A stretch of DNA of 64,000 bases, from NCBI RefSeq assembly GCF_002025705.1, contig NZ_CP018846.1, positions 1,355,501 through 1,419,500 on the forward strand. The letters run 5' to 3'. Below the pieces are notes generated by a model. It was not told where the DNA came from. It worked only from the letters and a program-made list of their open reading frames with translations, and searched no databases. The position numbers and the translations under genes were made by a program. Positions 18,573 through 29,138 of this stretch are shown one piece after another (the stretch's first letter is position 1; each line of letters starts with the position of its first letter). Source of the stretch: Pseudomonas putida. GTDB taxonomy: Bacteria > Pseudomonadota > Gammaproteobacteria > Pseudomonadales > Pseudomonadaceae.

Positions 18573-19807
18573 GGCTGTTCCTCTTCCAGCTGAACGTCCT
18601 GCAGCAGCAGGGCGAAGTCGGCCAGGGCCTGTTCGTCGACGGGGTTGCCGTAGGCCTGTTCCCAGGCACGGCTGAACAGGTCCTGCGGGGTCATTTGCGA
18701 CAGCTCGACGAATGCCAGGTCATCGTCTTCGCCACGGCCAGCGCCGGCATACTCGGCGCTGATGCGGATCAACCGCACCGCCTTGCCGTGCAGGGCGGCT
18801 TCGATCTGCTGGCGCAGGTCCGGTTGCGGTTCGTCCAGGTGTACCCGCACTTCCAGCCAGGGCTGGCGGTTAGGGTCTTCGAGCAGGTCGATCACGGGCA
18901 GCTCGGCCAGTTGTTCGAGCAGTTCACCCAGCGGCGCCGGGCCGACCCGCTGCAGGGCCACCGCACGCGGTACCGGGCGAGGCTCGACGCTGACCAGCTC
19001 GCTGCCGTCGAGCTCGACTTCCAGCACCTGGTGCGGGTAGTTGATTTCGGCGAACGACAGCGGGATCGGCGAGCCACTGTAGCGGATGCGGCTTTCGCGG
19101 TTGACCTTCTGCGGCTTGTGCAGGTGACCGAGCGCCACGTAGCTGATCGACTTGTCGAACAGCTTGGCCGGCAAGGCCTCGGCATTGCCGATGATCAGGC
19201 TGCGCTCGGAGTCTTCGGACACCGCGCCACCGGCCATGTGCGCATGGCTGATGGCAATCAGCGCCTGGTCCTTCTTGCGCTTTTTCTGCGCCGCGCCAAT
19301 CAGCTGCTGATGCACCTGGGTGATACCCTGCAGGTAGTCGTCACCCAGCTGCGGGCCGGTCACTTCGGCCGGGCGCAGGAAGGGCAGGGCCAGGCACCAG
19401 GCGGCGACCTTGCCACGGCCGTTGGTCAGCGGAATGAGCAGGCGCTCGGCATCCAGCTGGCCTTCGTCGAGCCAGTGCACCCGGCCCAGCGCGTGGGTGC
19501 GCAGGCGGCGCATGAGCGCGGCGGGCAGCTCGATGCGCGAGCCGGAGTCGTGGTTGCCGGCGATCATCACGATGTCCAGCTTCGGCTGCTGCTCGTGGGC
19601 CTGGACGATGAAATCGTAGAGCCGTTCCTGGGCTTTGACCGGCGGGTTGACCGTGTCGAAGATGTCGCCAGCGATCAGCAGCGCATCCGGCTGGCGCAGG
19701 CGCAGCTGGCCGAGCAGCCAGTCGAGGAAGCAGGCGTGTTCGAAGTCGCGTTCCTGGCCGTGCAGGCTTTGGCCCAGGTGCCAGTCGGAGGTGTGAAACA
19801 GACGCAT
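18569..19807 (-). CDS. sbcD: Exonuclease SbcCD, subunit D
   Basis: A 412-residue nuclease of the Mre11 type. Phosphoesterase motifs are complete: HTSDWHLGQ (~residues 5-13), AGDIFDT (~47), AGNHDSGSR (~83), ISHAHM (~190) and LGHLHKPQ (~226). It supplies the manganese-dependent nuclease of the SbcCD complex. First gene of an sbcD-sbcC-GST operon reading leftward; the upstream gap to 20076 is a divergent promoter region. Confidence 0.97.
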   Translation of the reverse strand: MRLFHTSDWHLGQSLHGQERDFEHACFLDWLLGQLRLRQPDALLIAGDIFDTVNPPVKAQERLYDFIVQAHEQQPKLDIVMIAGNHDSGSRIELPAALMRRLRTHALGRVHWLDEGQLDAERLLIPLTNGRGKVAAWCLALPFLRPAEVTGPQLGDDYLQGITQVHQQLIGAAQKKRKKDQALIAISHAHMAGGAVSEDSERSLIIGNAEALPAKLFDKSISYVALGHLHKPQKVNRESRIRYSGSPIPLSFAEINYPHQVLEVELDGSELVSVEPRPVPRAVALQRVGPAPLGELLEQLAELPVIDLLEDPNRQPWLEVRVHLDEPQPDLRQQIEAALHGKAVRLIRISAEYAGAGRGEDDDLAFVELSQMTPQDLFSRAWEQAYGNPVDEQALADFALLLQDVQLEEEQP

Positions 19808-20075
19808 GGATGACCTGTTGGTGTCGAGTCAGCAAGCCGGGGGCTTGGCGTGAATGATGGGCTTCGCGGAGCCGGGTATGGTAACCCAACCCCGGGTTAC
19901 ACGGCAGTCACGCCTACTATGACTGCGCCAGGCCAGGCGTTTTGCCCATTCCGTGACTTGGTTCGCGCTCTGCCGGCATTTCTGGAGTTGATGGCAAGCC
20001 AATGCTGACCTACCCTCCGAACCGGCCAAACTCATGGCCATTTAACACCCACGGACGATCATCACGGAGCTCCCC

Positions 20076-20507
20076 ATGGAAGGCATCCCGCAATCCCAAT
20101 CTACCTCTGGCAACCTCAAGCCTAAATGGCAAGAGCGTTTCGCCTTCTTCGATCAGTACGGCGCCCCAACTTCCGAGGCTTACAAAGCCGCTTTCCGCGC
20201 CTTGCCATTTCGCAAGAAGCTGCTGATCAACAATAACTTCATCGGCTTTTTCTTCGGCCCGATCTACTGGTTCGTGCTGGGGTTGTGGAAGAAGAACCTG
20301 GTCATGCTGGCGATCATGATTGCCCTAGGGTTGCTGCTGGGCGTCGTCGAGGCGGTGACCGGGAGTGAGATCCCGCGGCCGGTGGATAACGGGCTCAGCA
20401 TGGCGTTTGCATTTCTTTATAGTTTCCTGAGCAACCGGGCTTACTACCTGAAGCAGACCAAAGGGCTGAATGGCTGGAACCCGTTTGAGGGGCAGCGGTT
20501 TATTTGA
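20076..20507 (+). CDS. DUF2628 family membrane protein
   Basis: A 143-residue protein: a polar N-terminus, RFAFFDQYGAPTS, then FRALPFRKKLLINNNFIGFFFGPIYWFVLGLWKK and two or three membrane helices (~75-100, ~110-130). The FFGPIYWFVLGLWKK block is characteristic of DUF2628. Function unknown. ACGGAGC lies upstream of the ATG. Divergent from sbcD and followed by the large palindromic element; no operon partner. Confidence 0.75.
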   Translation: MEGIPQSQSTSGNLKPKWQERFAFFDQYGAPTSEAYKAAFRALPFRKKLLINNNFIGFFFGPIYWFVLGLWKKNLVMLAIMIALGLLLGVVEAVTGSEIPRPVDNGLSMAFAFLYSFLSNRAYYLKQTKGLNGWNPFEGQRFI

Positions 20508-20550
20508 GTTGGTGATTGTCTGAGGGCCGCTATGGGCCTGGCGTGAGGTA

Positions 20551-20789
20551 TTCAGCGCCTGTGAGAACGAGCGCCGCCCGCGCGGCGCATCGCGGATAAA
20601 TCCGCTCCTACATCTGTTGCAACGTGCCGAACCTGTTATGCCATGGTCGCCTGCCTTGGTGCATGACTTGAGCCGTGCAAACCGGCTGACAACTATGGCC
20701 TTACAGGCATGGTCACGTTGCAACAAATGTAGGAGCGGATTTATCCGCGATGCGCCGCGCGGGCGGCGCTCGGTCTCAAGGGCGCTGAA
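20551..20789. repeat. Large REP-bounded palindromic element, copy A
   Basis: This stretch fills the 315-base gap between the DUF2628 gene and batD-like gene; I see no coding potential in it. It folds end to end: outer TTCAGCGCC / GGCGCTGAA, then GAGCGCCGCCCGCGCGGCG with GCATCGCGGAT and its complement, GCTCCTAC / GTAGGAGC, then GTTGCAACGTG at both inner ends. The ~105-base core between the GTTGCAAC boxes is an imperfect palindrome too. A second copy lies at 32629-32844 with its core in reverse orientation. Confidence 0.85.
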
Positions 20790-20822
20790 AATCCAAAGGC
20801 ATGCACCTCTCGGCCACACCCC

Positions 20823-22448
20823 TCACTTCGGATAAAGCGGCGGCAAACTCCCACTTTCCCCTGCCGGCAACAACACCTGTTCCGCCGGCGGAATCGTCCC
20901 GATCGCCCGCCACAGATCCTCACCCTGCCAATACTGCCCGCTCTCGCTGTACAACGCCCCGTTCAACCCATCCAGCGCATCCGACAACGGCACGAAACGC
21001 GCCGCCATCTCGGCCAGGGTTTCCGGCTGCTGGCGTGCCCAGGCATCGAGCGCCTGGCGTGTAGCCTGCGGGTCGTTGGCCAGGCATGCGCGCTTGAGGT
21101 CGTCCAGCAAGGTGCGCGGGCTAGGACCGTTCTGGGCGGCGCGCAGCACTGCCGGTTGCGAGCGGGCGCGCCACCACAGGGCGAAGCCGAGCACCGTGGT
21201 CAGGGCAAACAGCAGGGTGGCCAACTGCCAAGGCCAGAGCAGCTGGCTGGCGCCACTGCTGTCACTGACCGGGGTGTCCGCGCTCAGCGCCGGGTTGTCC
21301 TGAACGTCCAACATACGCGCCGGCAGGCTGCTGTGTTCCAGGTGGTCTTCGCGGGTGTTCCACCAGGTGACTTCCACCGCCGGCAGGGCCAGATTGCCGC
21401 TGTGGGTCGGCACCAGGGCTTCGCGCTCCTCGCGGTTGGCGGTCATGCCGCGTTCGCTGATTTCGTTGCGCAGCACCGGTTGGTCCGGGTAACGGCGCAG
21501 GCCGACGATCTCGGTGGCGGGCAGCTGCGGCAGCTGGGTGCTCGACAGGCCCTCGGCGCGCAGGGTGATGCTGCGCGTCAGCGAGTCGCCGATCTGCGGC
21601 TGCTGGCTGGCCGGGTCGGGGTTCCAGTGTTCTTCCAAGGTCAGGCTGCGTGCCGGTAACCAGGGTACGTTGGCAGGCCAGGCGCCAGGGATGGGGCGCA
21701 CGGCCAGGCGCAGCGGCAGCGAGCTGACCTGCACCTGGCGGCCGGCCCGGGTGGTAGCGGCGGGTTGCTGACCATTATCGGCGGCGGTGGCGGTAAAGGT
21801 CAGCGGTGGAATCCCCAGGCTGCCGCTTTGCTGCGGGTACACCGCGTAGCGGGTTTCGATCACCCCGTGGCGCACGCCGTTGATTTCTTTCTCGTAGGTG
21901 CGCGATTCACCGAGCGGTTCGACCTTGGCGTTTTCCAGCTGCAGCGGGCTCAGGCTGCTGTCGTCGTACAGCGACACCGAATGGTAGATGCGCAGGGTCA
22001 GCACGGCCTGGGCCTGGACGTACACCTCGTTGCTGTCCAGGGTGGCTTCGACGAAGACTTGCGAGGCGATCTCCGGGCGACTGGCGTCGGCCTGCAGCAC
22101 TTGCAGGTCGATGGCCTGGCTCTGCGATTGGCCCAGTTGCAGCTCGGGGATGCGCAGGCTGCCGCTGCGCCTTGGCAGCAGGGTGATGATCCAGCGGGTG
22201 CTGGCGCGGGTCTCGCCGTCGAGGGTGTGCAGGCTGTTCAGCTGGCGTGTGCCGCGCACTTCGAAGTCGCTTTCCAGGGCGCGCAGGTCGGGCTTGCCAA
22301 ACTGGGTCACGTCCTGGCTTTCGAGGGTCAGCTCAAGGGTTTCGCCGGCCTCCAGGCGCGTGCGGTCGACGCTGGCCTGCAGCGTGGGTAGGGCTTGGGC
22401 CATGGCGGCCCACAACAGGCCGAGAAGCAAGACGCCGAAGCGACTCAT
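20823..22448 (-). CDS. BatD-like protein with oxygen-tolerance (BatD) domains
   Basis: A 541-residue envelope protein: signal peptide (MSRFGVLLLGLLWAAMAQA), Ig-like beta domains starting LQASVDRTRLEAGETLELTLE, which is the BatD signature opening, a long extracytoplasmic region, one membrane helix (~residues 400-420, LWPWQLATLLFALTTVLGFALWW) and a cytoplasmic tail. BatD proteins accompany VWA proteins of the Bat operon; the name comes from Bacteroides aerotolerance, but the biochemical role is not known. Last gene of the six-gene MoxR operon, starting inside the stop of the VWA/TPR gene (ATGA). Confidence 0.8.
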   Translation of the reverse strand: MSRFGVLLLGLLWAAMAQALPTLQASVDRTRLEAGETLELTLESQDVTQFGKPDLRALESDFEVRGTRQLNSLHTLDGETRASTRWIITLLPRRSGSLRIPELQLGQSQSQAIDLQVLQADASRPEIASQVFVEATLDSNEVYVQAQAVLTLRIYHSVSLYDDSSLSPLQLENAKVEPLGESRTYEKEINGVRHGVIETRYAVYPQQSGSLGIPPLTFTATAADNGQQPAATTRAGRQVQVSSLPLRLAVRPIPGAWPANVPWLPARSLTLEEHWNPDPASQQPQIGDSLTRSITLRAEGLSSTQLPQLPATEIVGLRRYPDQPVLRNEISERGMTANREEREALVPTHSGNLALPAVEVTWWNTREDHLEHSSLPARMLDVQDNPALSADTPVSDSSGASQLLWPWQLATLLFALTTVLGFALWWRARSQPAVLRAAQNGPSPRTLLDDLKRACLANDPQATRQALDAWARQQPETLAEMAARFVPLSDALDGLNGALYSESGQYWQGEDLWRAIGTIPPAEQVLLPAGESGSLPPLYPK

Positions 22449-24163
22449 CGTGTTTTTTCCTGATGCAATTGCTGTTCATACCAGAATTTGCGCCGCAACA
22501 GCTCCGCCGGGTTGTCGGGGATCTCGCGCAGCCATTGTTCCAGGGCCTGGCGCTGCTCGGCATCGAGGCTGGTCGATACCGGGCGCTGCGGCGGCTGGGT
22601 GATGCTGTCGTCATCGCCACCCTGGTTGCCAGGCGCTGCCTGGCTGTTGTTGCTGCCTTCACCGGGTTGTTCGGCGTTGGCCTGTTCTTCACTGCCTGGC
22701 GTGCCTTGGGCGGGGCTGCTGGCCGAGCTGCTGTTGCCTTCGGTTTCGCTGCCGGGGGGGCCTTGGGCATCGCTGTTGGCCGGTTGTTCCTCGGCCTGGG
22801 CATCACGTTGCTGCAGCAATTGCTGCACCAGCGCCTGGTTGGCCAGCGCCGGTTGCAGGTCGGGCTGGCGCTCCAGTGCCTGTTCGTAGGCGTCCAGAGC
22901 GGCTTCCAGCTCGCCGCTGCGGGCCAGGGCATTGCCTCGATTGTAGTGGGCCGCGGCGCTGTCGCCCTGGGCGAAGGCTTCGGCGGCACCGGCGTAGTCG
23001 CCGGCCTGGTACAGCGCCATGCCGCGCCACTGCGGGTCCTGGAAGTGCCGGGCGGCATCTGCCGGGTGTTGCTTGCGCAGCAACATCTGGCCCTGTTGGT
23101 CGGGGCGCAGCCACAGGTCGTTGAACTCGAAGGCCTGGCTGGGTTGCGGCAAGGCCAGCAACAGCGGCAGGCAGAACAGCCAGCCGCGGCGCCCGGCACA
23201 GGCGGCCAGCAGCAACAGCGGAAGCAACAACCAGTAACCCTGGTCAGCCCAGCTGTCCAGTTGCAGGGTCTGGCCGGCGTCGCGCAGATGGCGCGGGTTG
23301 TCGAACAGGCCAAGGCCGCGCAGGTCGAGGTCGTCGATGCGGGCATGGCGGTAGCGCCCGCCGGTACCACTGACGAAGGCCTTGAGGCTGGCACTGTCGA
23401 GCCGCGGCAGGAGGATGCCGCCCTGGTCATCCTTGAGGTATTCGCCATTGGCCTGGCGCACCGGGGCGCCGTCGCTGGTGCCGATGCCGAGCATCAGCAG
23501 GCTCGGGCCCTGGCGGCCGAGGGCCTGGGTGATGCCCTGGCGTTCTGCTGCACTCAGTGCCGAACCGACGAGCAGCAGGCGACCCTGGCCGAGGCCGCTC
23601 TGGGCCAGCAGGGCCAGGCCTTTCTGTACGGCCAGGTCGGCGCGCTGGCCGGGTTTGGGCATGATCGACGGGTCGATGGCCTCCAGCAGATTACGCGTGG
23701 TGCCCAGGTCATCTGACAGCGGTACCAGGGTGTGCGCGCTGCCGGCATAGACGATCAGCGCGGTCTGGCTGTCGTTGCGGTGTTCGAGCAGGTCGAGGAT
23801 CTTGCGCCGGGCCTGCTCCAGGCGATTGGGGGTAACGTCCTCGGCGAGCATCTGCGGGGTCAGTTCGAGCAGGATCACCAGCGGGTCGGCCGGGCGCTGG
23901 CGGGTTTCCTCCAGGCGCTGCCAGCTCGGCCCGAGCAGGGCCAGCACCACCAGCAGCCAGGCCAGGCCGAGGGCTACCCAAGGCAGCTTGCTGTTGCTGC
24001 CGCTGCCACCGCCGAGCAGCACCGGGTGGAAGGCCGCTGGCAATATCATCTGCCAGCGCCCGGCGCGCTTGCGCCGGTGCCACAGTTTGAACAGCAGCCA
24101 GCCGAGCAGGGGGACGACAAGCAGCCAGAGCGGGCGCAGCCATTGAGGCCAGAGATCGATCAT
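22445..24163 (-). CDS. VWA and TPR protein (BatB-BatC fusion type)
   Basis: About 572 residues. Two N-terminal membrane helices (~10-25 and ~55-75) precede a von Willebrand A domain. Its metal-binding DxSxS motif is altered to LELTPQML (~residues 95-102), so MIDAS function is doubtful. A third helix (~300-330) is followed by TPR repeats (MALYQAGDYAGAAEAFAQGD and HYNRGNALARSGELEAALD), then a low-complexity Gln/Asn/Ser/Gly tail. In many bacteria these are two proteins, BatB and BatC. The start is set at MIDLWPQW, overlapping the BatA-like stop; an ORF 35 codons longer lies inside the neighbour. Probably anchors a periplasmic or cytoplasmic assembly with its VWA partner. Confidence 0.8.
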   Translation of the reverse strand: MIDLWPQWLRPLWLLVVPLLGWLLFKLWHRRKRAGRWQMILPAAFHPVLLGGGSGSNSKLPWVALGLAWLLVVLALLGPSWQRLEETRQRPADPLVILLELTPQMLAEDVTPNRLEQARRKILDLLEHRNDSQTALIVYAGSAHTLVPLSDDLGTTRNLLEAIDPSIMPKPGQRADLAVQKGLALLAQSGLGQGRLLLVGSALSAAERQGITQALGRQGPSLLMLGIGTSDGAPVRQANGEYLKDDQGGILLPRLDSASLKAFVSGTGGRYRHARIDDLDLRGLGLFDNPRHLRDAGQTLQLDSWADQGYWLLLPLLLLAACAGRRGWLFCLPLLLALPQPSQAFEFNDLWLRPDQQGQMLLRKQHPADAARHFQDPQWRGMALYQAGDYAGAAEAFAQGDSAAAHYNRGNALARSGELEAALDAYEQALERQPDLQPALANQALVQQLLQQRDAQAEEQPANSDAQGPPGSETEGNSSSASSPAQGTPGSEEQANAEQPGEGSNNSQAAPGNQGGDDDSITQPPQRPVSTSLDAEQRQALEQWLREIPDNPAELLRRKFWYEQQLHQEKTR

Positions 24164-25236
24164 CGCCGTTTCCTCAGGCGCAGGCGTTTCAGGCGTTGGC
24201 GCCATTCCGGATGGGGCTGCAGGAAACGCGGTTTGCGCAGCACCTTGTGCAGCAGGTTGTCGGGCCATTGCACCGCCACCACCAGCAACACGCTGAGCAG
24301 CAGGGCCAGGGCCAGCGGCCAGGCATACAAGGCCTTGGCCGTGCGCGCCTGGGTTGGTTGCTGGGCCACCGGCTCCAGCTGGTCGAGGGTGTCGCCGATG
24401 GCGTTCAGCTCGGCGCCGTCATGGGCGCGGAAGTAGGCGCCGTGGGTGATGTCGGCAATTTCCTTGAGCGACGCTTCGTCGAGGTCCAGGCTCGGGTTCA
24501 GGCCAAGCAGGCCGGGCGTGCCGCTGGCCTCGGGGTTGGCGCCGATGCCGATGGTGTAGATGCGCACGCCTTCCTGGGCGGCCAGGCGGGCGGCGGTCAG
24601 CGGGTGGATCTGCCCGCCGTTGTTGGCGCCATCGGTGACCAGCACCAGCACCCGGCTTTGTGCCGGGCGTTGGCGCAGGCGCTTGACCGCCAGGCCGATG
24701 GCGTCGCCGATGGCGGTGTTCTTGCCGGCGATGCCGATTTGCGCCTCGTCGAGGAAGGTGCGCACGGTGCGCCGGTCGAAGGTCAGCGGCGCTTGCAGGT
24801 AGGCCTGGCTGCCGAACAGGATCAGGCCTACACGGTCGCCTTCGCGGTCCTGCAGGAAGTCGCCGAGCAGTGCCTTGACCAGGTCGAGGCGGCTGATGTC
24901 TTCGTCTTTCCATTGCATGTCGGGGAAGTCCATCGACCCCGAGACATCCACCGCCACCAGCAGGTCGCGGCCGCTGGCGGCCACCGGTACCGGCTCGCCG
25001 AGCCATTGCGGGCGCGCGGCGGCCAACAGCAGCAACAGCCAGATCAGCACGTACGGCGCCTGTTGGCGAAGGGTTGGCAGGTTCAGGCGTGCGCGGCGCC
25101 CGGCCAGGCCTTCCAGTTCGTCGAGGAAGCCGACCTTGAGCACCGGCTCGCCACTGTCGGCGGCGGGCAGCAGCAGGCGCGCCAGCCACGGCAGCGGCAG
25201 CAGCACGAAGATCCACGGCCAGGCCAGTTCAAACAT
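24160..25236 (-). CDS. VWA protein (BatA-like)
   Basis: About 358 residues: two N-terminal membrane helices, then a VWA domain with an intact MIDAS motif DVSGSMDF (~residues 93-100), a later TDGANNGG (~195-202) and a conserved threonine region (KNTAIGDAIGLA), and a C-terminal helix (~310-330, LALALLLSVLLVVAVQW). The intact metal site contrasts with the degenerate one in the next gene. Start chosen at MFELAWPW, overlapping the DUF4381 stop by 8 bases. Works with the MoxR ATPase upstream, by analogy with MoxR-VWA pairs that remodel or activate protein partners. Confidence 0.85.
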   Translation of the reverse strand: MFELAWPWIFVLLPLPWLARLLLPAADSGEPVLKVGFLDELEGLAGRRARLNLPTLRQQAPYVLIWLLLLLAAARPQWLGEPVPVAASGRDLLVAVDVSGSMDFPDMQWKDEDISRLDLVKALLGDFLQDREGDRVGLILFGSQAYLQAPLTFDRRTVRTFLDEAQIGIAGKNTAIGDAIGLAVKRLRQRPAQSRVLVLVTDGANNGGQIHPLTAARLAAQEGVRIYTIGIGANPEASGTPGLLGLNPSLDLDEASLKEIADITHGAYFRAHDGAELNAIGDTLDQLEPVAQQPTQARTAKALYAWPLALALLLSVLLVVAVQWPDNLLHKVLRKPRFLQPHPEWRQRLKRLRLRKRR

Positions 25237-25723
25237 GTTTGCGAATCCAGGTTTCGACAGCCTGGCTGAGCCCGACGATGGCCTTGTCGTCGAGCTTGCA
25301 CTCGGGCTTGTAGGCACCTTCGACCAGCACCATCCAGCGGGTCAGGCCGGCAGCCGGGCAACGGTTGTCGAGAAAGGCCAGCCACTGGCGGCCGTTCAGG
25401 GTATGGCTGTTGGCGCCGGGGTAATGGTTGCGGCACAGGCGCTTGAGCAGGGCGTTGATCTGCTGCAGCCAGGCGCCGGCCGGCGCGCCGTCATAGGGGC
25501 GCGGCAGGCGGGCGAGTTCGGCCAGGGCTTCCAGGCGCACCGGGTCGAGCGGCAGCTCGGCGCGCACCACCGGACGCTTGCCCGGGCGCCAGCGGCGCAA
25601 CCGCCACAGGCCCCAGACCAGCAGCGGCAGCAGTGCGAGCAGCAGCCACCAGCCCGGCGCTGGCGGCCACAGGCCGATCGCCGGTGGCGCGATCAGCGGT
25701 TGCAGCTGATCCAAAGGGTTCAT
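25229..25723 (-). CDS. DUF4381 family membrane protein
   Basis: A 164-residue protein beginning [10 protein letters not shown], with one membrane helix (~23-42, PAPGWWLLLALLPLLVWGLW), a basic stop-transfer stretch (RLRRWRPGKR) and a helical cytoplasmic domain with RPYDGA and WLAFLD. This is the DUF4381 layout. It always seems to sit in MoxR/DUF58/VWA operons, between the DUF58 gene and the VWA genes, as here. Start overlaps the DUF58 stop (ATGA). Function unknown. Confidence 0.8.
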   Translation of the reverse strand: MNPLDQLQPLIAPPAIGLWPPAPGWWLLLALLPLLVWGLWRLRRWRPGKRPVVRAELPLDPVRLEALAELARLPRPYDGAPAGAWLQQINALLKRLCRNHYPGANSHTLNGRQWLAFLDNRCPAAGLTRWMVLVEGAYKPECKLDDKAIVGLSQAVETWIRKHV

Positions 25724-26664
25724 TGACCACTCCCGGGGCGCTGAGCGTTCAGGTATTCGCGCAATTGCTCGATCATCTCGCTCTGGGTGCTCAATGGCAT
25801 CAGCACTACGCGAAGCTTCTGCGCCATCAGCTCCCAGCGCTCGATGCGCGCTTCGGCTTGTTGACGGTAGGCCTGGCGCAGGTTGGCGTCGAGGGTGTCG
25901 AGCTCCAACTGCGCGCTGCGCTGGGCAAAACGCAGCAGGCCGGCAGCGGGCAGGGCGTGGTCGAGCGGGTCGGACACCGGCATCAGCAGCAGGTCGCAAT
26001 GGCGTGAGAGCATGGCCAGGTGTTGCTCGGCCTGGGGGCTGAGTGACCGTTCGTCGCAGATGACGATGGCCAGGCTGCCGGGGCGCAGCACTTCACGGGC
26101 GCGGCGCAGGGCCAGGCCGAGGCTGTCGGCCTGGGGCGCGGCTTCGGTGTGCAGGGCCTGGTTGACCTTGGCCAGGCGGTTGAGCAGCTGCAGCAGGCTC
26201 TGCTTGCTGCGCCTGGGTTTGATCTCGTGGTGCTCGTTGTCGCCGAACACCAGCCCGCCGATGCGGTCGTTGTGGCCTAGCGCGGCCCAGCCGAACAGCG
26301 CGGCCGCCTCGGCGGCGAGCACCGACTTGAACATCAGGCCCGAGCCAAAGAACAGCCGCTGGCTCTGTTCGACGAGGATGAAGATCGGCCGCTCGCGTTC
26401 TTCGTGAAACAGCTTGGTGTGCGGCTCCTGGGTGCGTGCGGTCACGCGCCAGTCGATGTTGCGCACATCGTCACCGGCCTGGTACACGCGCACCTGGTCG
26501 AAGTCCACGCCACGCCCGCGCAGCTTGGAATGGTGCAGGCCGACCAGCGGGCTGCGCTGGCCAGGGCGGGAAAACAGCTGAATCTCGCGCACGCGGTGGC
26601 GCATGTCGATCAATTCGGCGAGGCCGATGCGAATGCCGGGTTCGGCCTGCTGCGTGGTGGGCAT
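25720..26664 (-). CDS. DUF58 domain protein
   Basis: A 314-residue cytoplasmic protein. The DUF58 core is visible as [24 protein letters not shown] (given here only as a landmark, residues ~52-75), followed by a VWA-like fold ([15 protein letters not shown]). DUF58 proteins are universal companions of MoxR ATPases. It begins 3 bases after the MoxR stop and ends overlapping the DUF4381 start, so the order MoxR-DUF58-DUF4381-VWA-VWA/TPR-BatD is a single transcript. Confidence 0.85.
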   Translation of the reverse strand: MPTTQQAEPGIRIGLAELIDMRHRVREIQLFSRPGQRSPLVGLHHSKLRGRGVDFDQVRVYQAGDDVRNIDWRVTARTQEPHTKLFHEERERPIFILVEQSQRLFFGSGLMFKSVLAAEAAALFGWAALGHNDRIGGLVFGDNEHHEIKPRRSKQSLLQLLNRLAKVNQALHTEAAPQADSLGLALRRAREVLRPGSLAIVICDERSLSPQAEQHLAMLSRHCDLLLMPVSDPLDHALPAAGLLRFAQRSAQLELDTLDANLRQAYRQQAEARIERWELMAQKLRVVLMPLSTQSEMIEQLREYLNAQRPGSGQ

Positions 26665-26667
26665 GGG

Positions 26668-27627
<960 letters not shown>

Positions 27628-27800
27628 CGGTGGCGGTTCCTGGGTCTGGGCCAAGGCGCGGGCGACCTGGCTGGGGGGGATACTTTAATCTATCCGTGAT
27701 GCCGCGTCGAAATCTGCGCAGTGACTTTGCGTGATTGCTGATTTGCCGGCGCTGCGATCTGTTGCCTGCTCAATACCTTCCAAAGTGAAGGAGCAGGGGC

Positions 27801-29084
27801 ATGAACGAGCAGTGTGGTAGTTGGCATATAGGTGTTTTTTTCGACGGTACTGGCAACAACGCGAGCAATGCGGCCGCGCCCTGTGGGGGCATTGCCACCG
27901 CCACAGGCAGCTATGGCAATGTGCACAGCAACGTGGCGCTGCTGCATGGGCTCTATCCCAGCGGGGTGGTGCAGGGCCGGGTGTACTTCAAGCACTATGC
28001 GCAAGGCATTGGCACGACCGCAGGGGCGCCAGATTCGGTATTCGGCCAGGCCACGGGAAGAGGTGAGACAGGCGTGCTGGCGCGTGTCGAAGAGGCACTG
28101 GCAGTGATCGCAGGGCAGTTGCGCGATCACCTGGCCGCTCAGGCCCAGACGATGCCTGGGCGCATCGAGTTCGACCTGTTCGGTTTTAGCCGCGGGGCGG
28201 CGGCGGCCAGGCACCTGGCCAATCGGCTGGGGGCCGGGGAGCAGGGCCTGCCGGCCGAACTGCAGGGCGAGCGGGTGATCAACTTCATTGGCCTTTTCGA
28301 TTCGGTGGCGGCGATGGTTGCCCCCCTGCGGGGAAACTTCGACCCGGCAAATGCCCAGTATGCCGGCTTGCGCCTTGGCTTGGGCCCGAAGGTGGCGCGG
28401 CAGGTGGTGCAACTGGTGGCTGCCGATGAGCGGCGGCACAATTTTGCCTTGGTGCGTAGCGGCAACGATATCGTGGTGCCGGGTGTGCACTCCAACATCG
28501 GAGGCGGTTATCCGCCTTGCATGCGTGAGCAGGTGATGCTGTGCAAGCCCTTTTCGAACCAGGTGCCGCAATGCACGCCTGTAGAGCGGACGGCGGCCTA
28601 TGCGGCTGCAAAGGCTTTGCTGGCGTCGGCGTCGGCAGCTGATGGCGAGCGATGCCTGCGGGTGGTGACCTGGGAGGAGCCGGTGGCGGGAGGGCGGGCG
28701 CAGCGAGACACCCCGCAGAAAACGGTCTACGCCGCTGTGCTCAGCGAGCGCGAGGTGCTTGGGCATCTGTCTCGGGTGTACCTGAGCATCATGCGTGAAC
28801 TGGGGGTTCGGGCCGGGGTGCCTTTCCTGCCGCTGGGCGATGACGAGGGCCATCGGCTACCGCCGGCATTGCTGGGGATCAGTGACAAGCTGCACGACTA
28901 TGTGTTGGGCGGGGGAGAGTCGGCGGCGCTTTCTGCCGAAGAGCAGGCTTTGTTGCGGGCCAGGTATGTGCATGCATCAGCCCACTGGAATGCCTTGAAG
29001 GGCATGCGCAACAGCAGGCTGGATGTTTTGTTCGTCGATAGGCCTGAGGAGGGGGGCAGGGTACTGCATGACAACCCGGTTTGA
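27801..29084 (+). CDS. DUF2235 alpha/beta hydrolase (Tle1-like lipase)
   Basis: A 427-residue protein without signal peptide. The start VFFDGTGNNASNAA is the hallmark of DUF2235. The nucleophile elbow is GFSRGAAAAR (serine ~residue 133), a candidate acid is GLFDSVA (~174) and the histidine is in PGVHSNIGGGY (~233), the same set as in Tle1 phospholipase effectors of type VI secretion. No VgrG, PAAR, adaptor or clear immunity gene lies next to it, so delivery is uncertain; a housekeeping lipase is also possible. A strong AAGGAG precedes the ATG. Divergent from the MoxR operon and convergent with the MFS gene. Confidence 0.8.
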   Translation: MNEQCGSWHIGVFFDGTGNNASNAAAPCGGIATATGSYGNVHSNVALLHGLYPSGVVQGRVYFKHYAQGIGTTAGAPDSVFGQATGRGETGVLARVEEALAVIAGQLRDHLAAQAQTMPGRIEFDLFGFSRGAAAARHLANRLGAGEQGLPAELQGERVINFIGLFDSVAAMVAPLRGNFDPANAQYAGLRLGLGPKVARQVVQLVAADERRHNFALVRSGNDIVVPGVHSNIGGGYPPCMREQVMLCKPFSNQVPQCTPVERTAAYAAAKALLASASAADGERCLRVVTWEEPVAGGRAQRDTPQKTVYAAVLSEREVLGHLSRVYLSIMRELGVRAGVPFLPLGDDEGHRLPPALLGISDKLHDYVLGGGESAALSAEEQALLRARYVHASAHWNALKGMRNSRLDVLFVDRPEEGGRVLHDNPV

Positions 29085-29090
29085 TTGTGG

Positions 29091-29125
29091 CGGCCGCTTC
29101 GCGTCAAACCGCAGCGAAGAGGCCG
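29091..29125. terminator. Hairpin between convergent genes
   Basis: GGCCGCTTCGC pairs with GCGAAGAGGCC (one mismatch) around a loop with TCAAACCGC. It shares its design with the hairpin at 1063-1097. It sits 7 bases past the DUF2235 stop and just past the MFS stop, so it may end both transcripts, although no long T-run follows. Confidence 0.55.
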
Positions 29126-29138
29126 TATCCTTCGGGTA

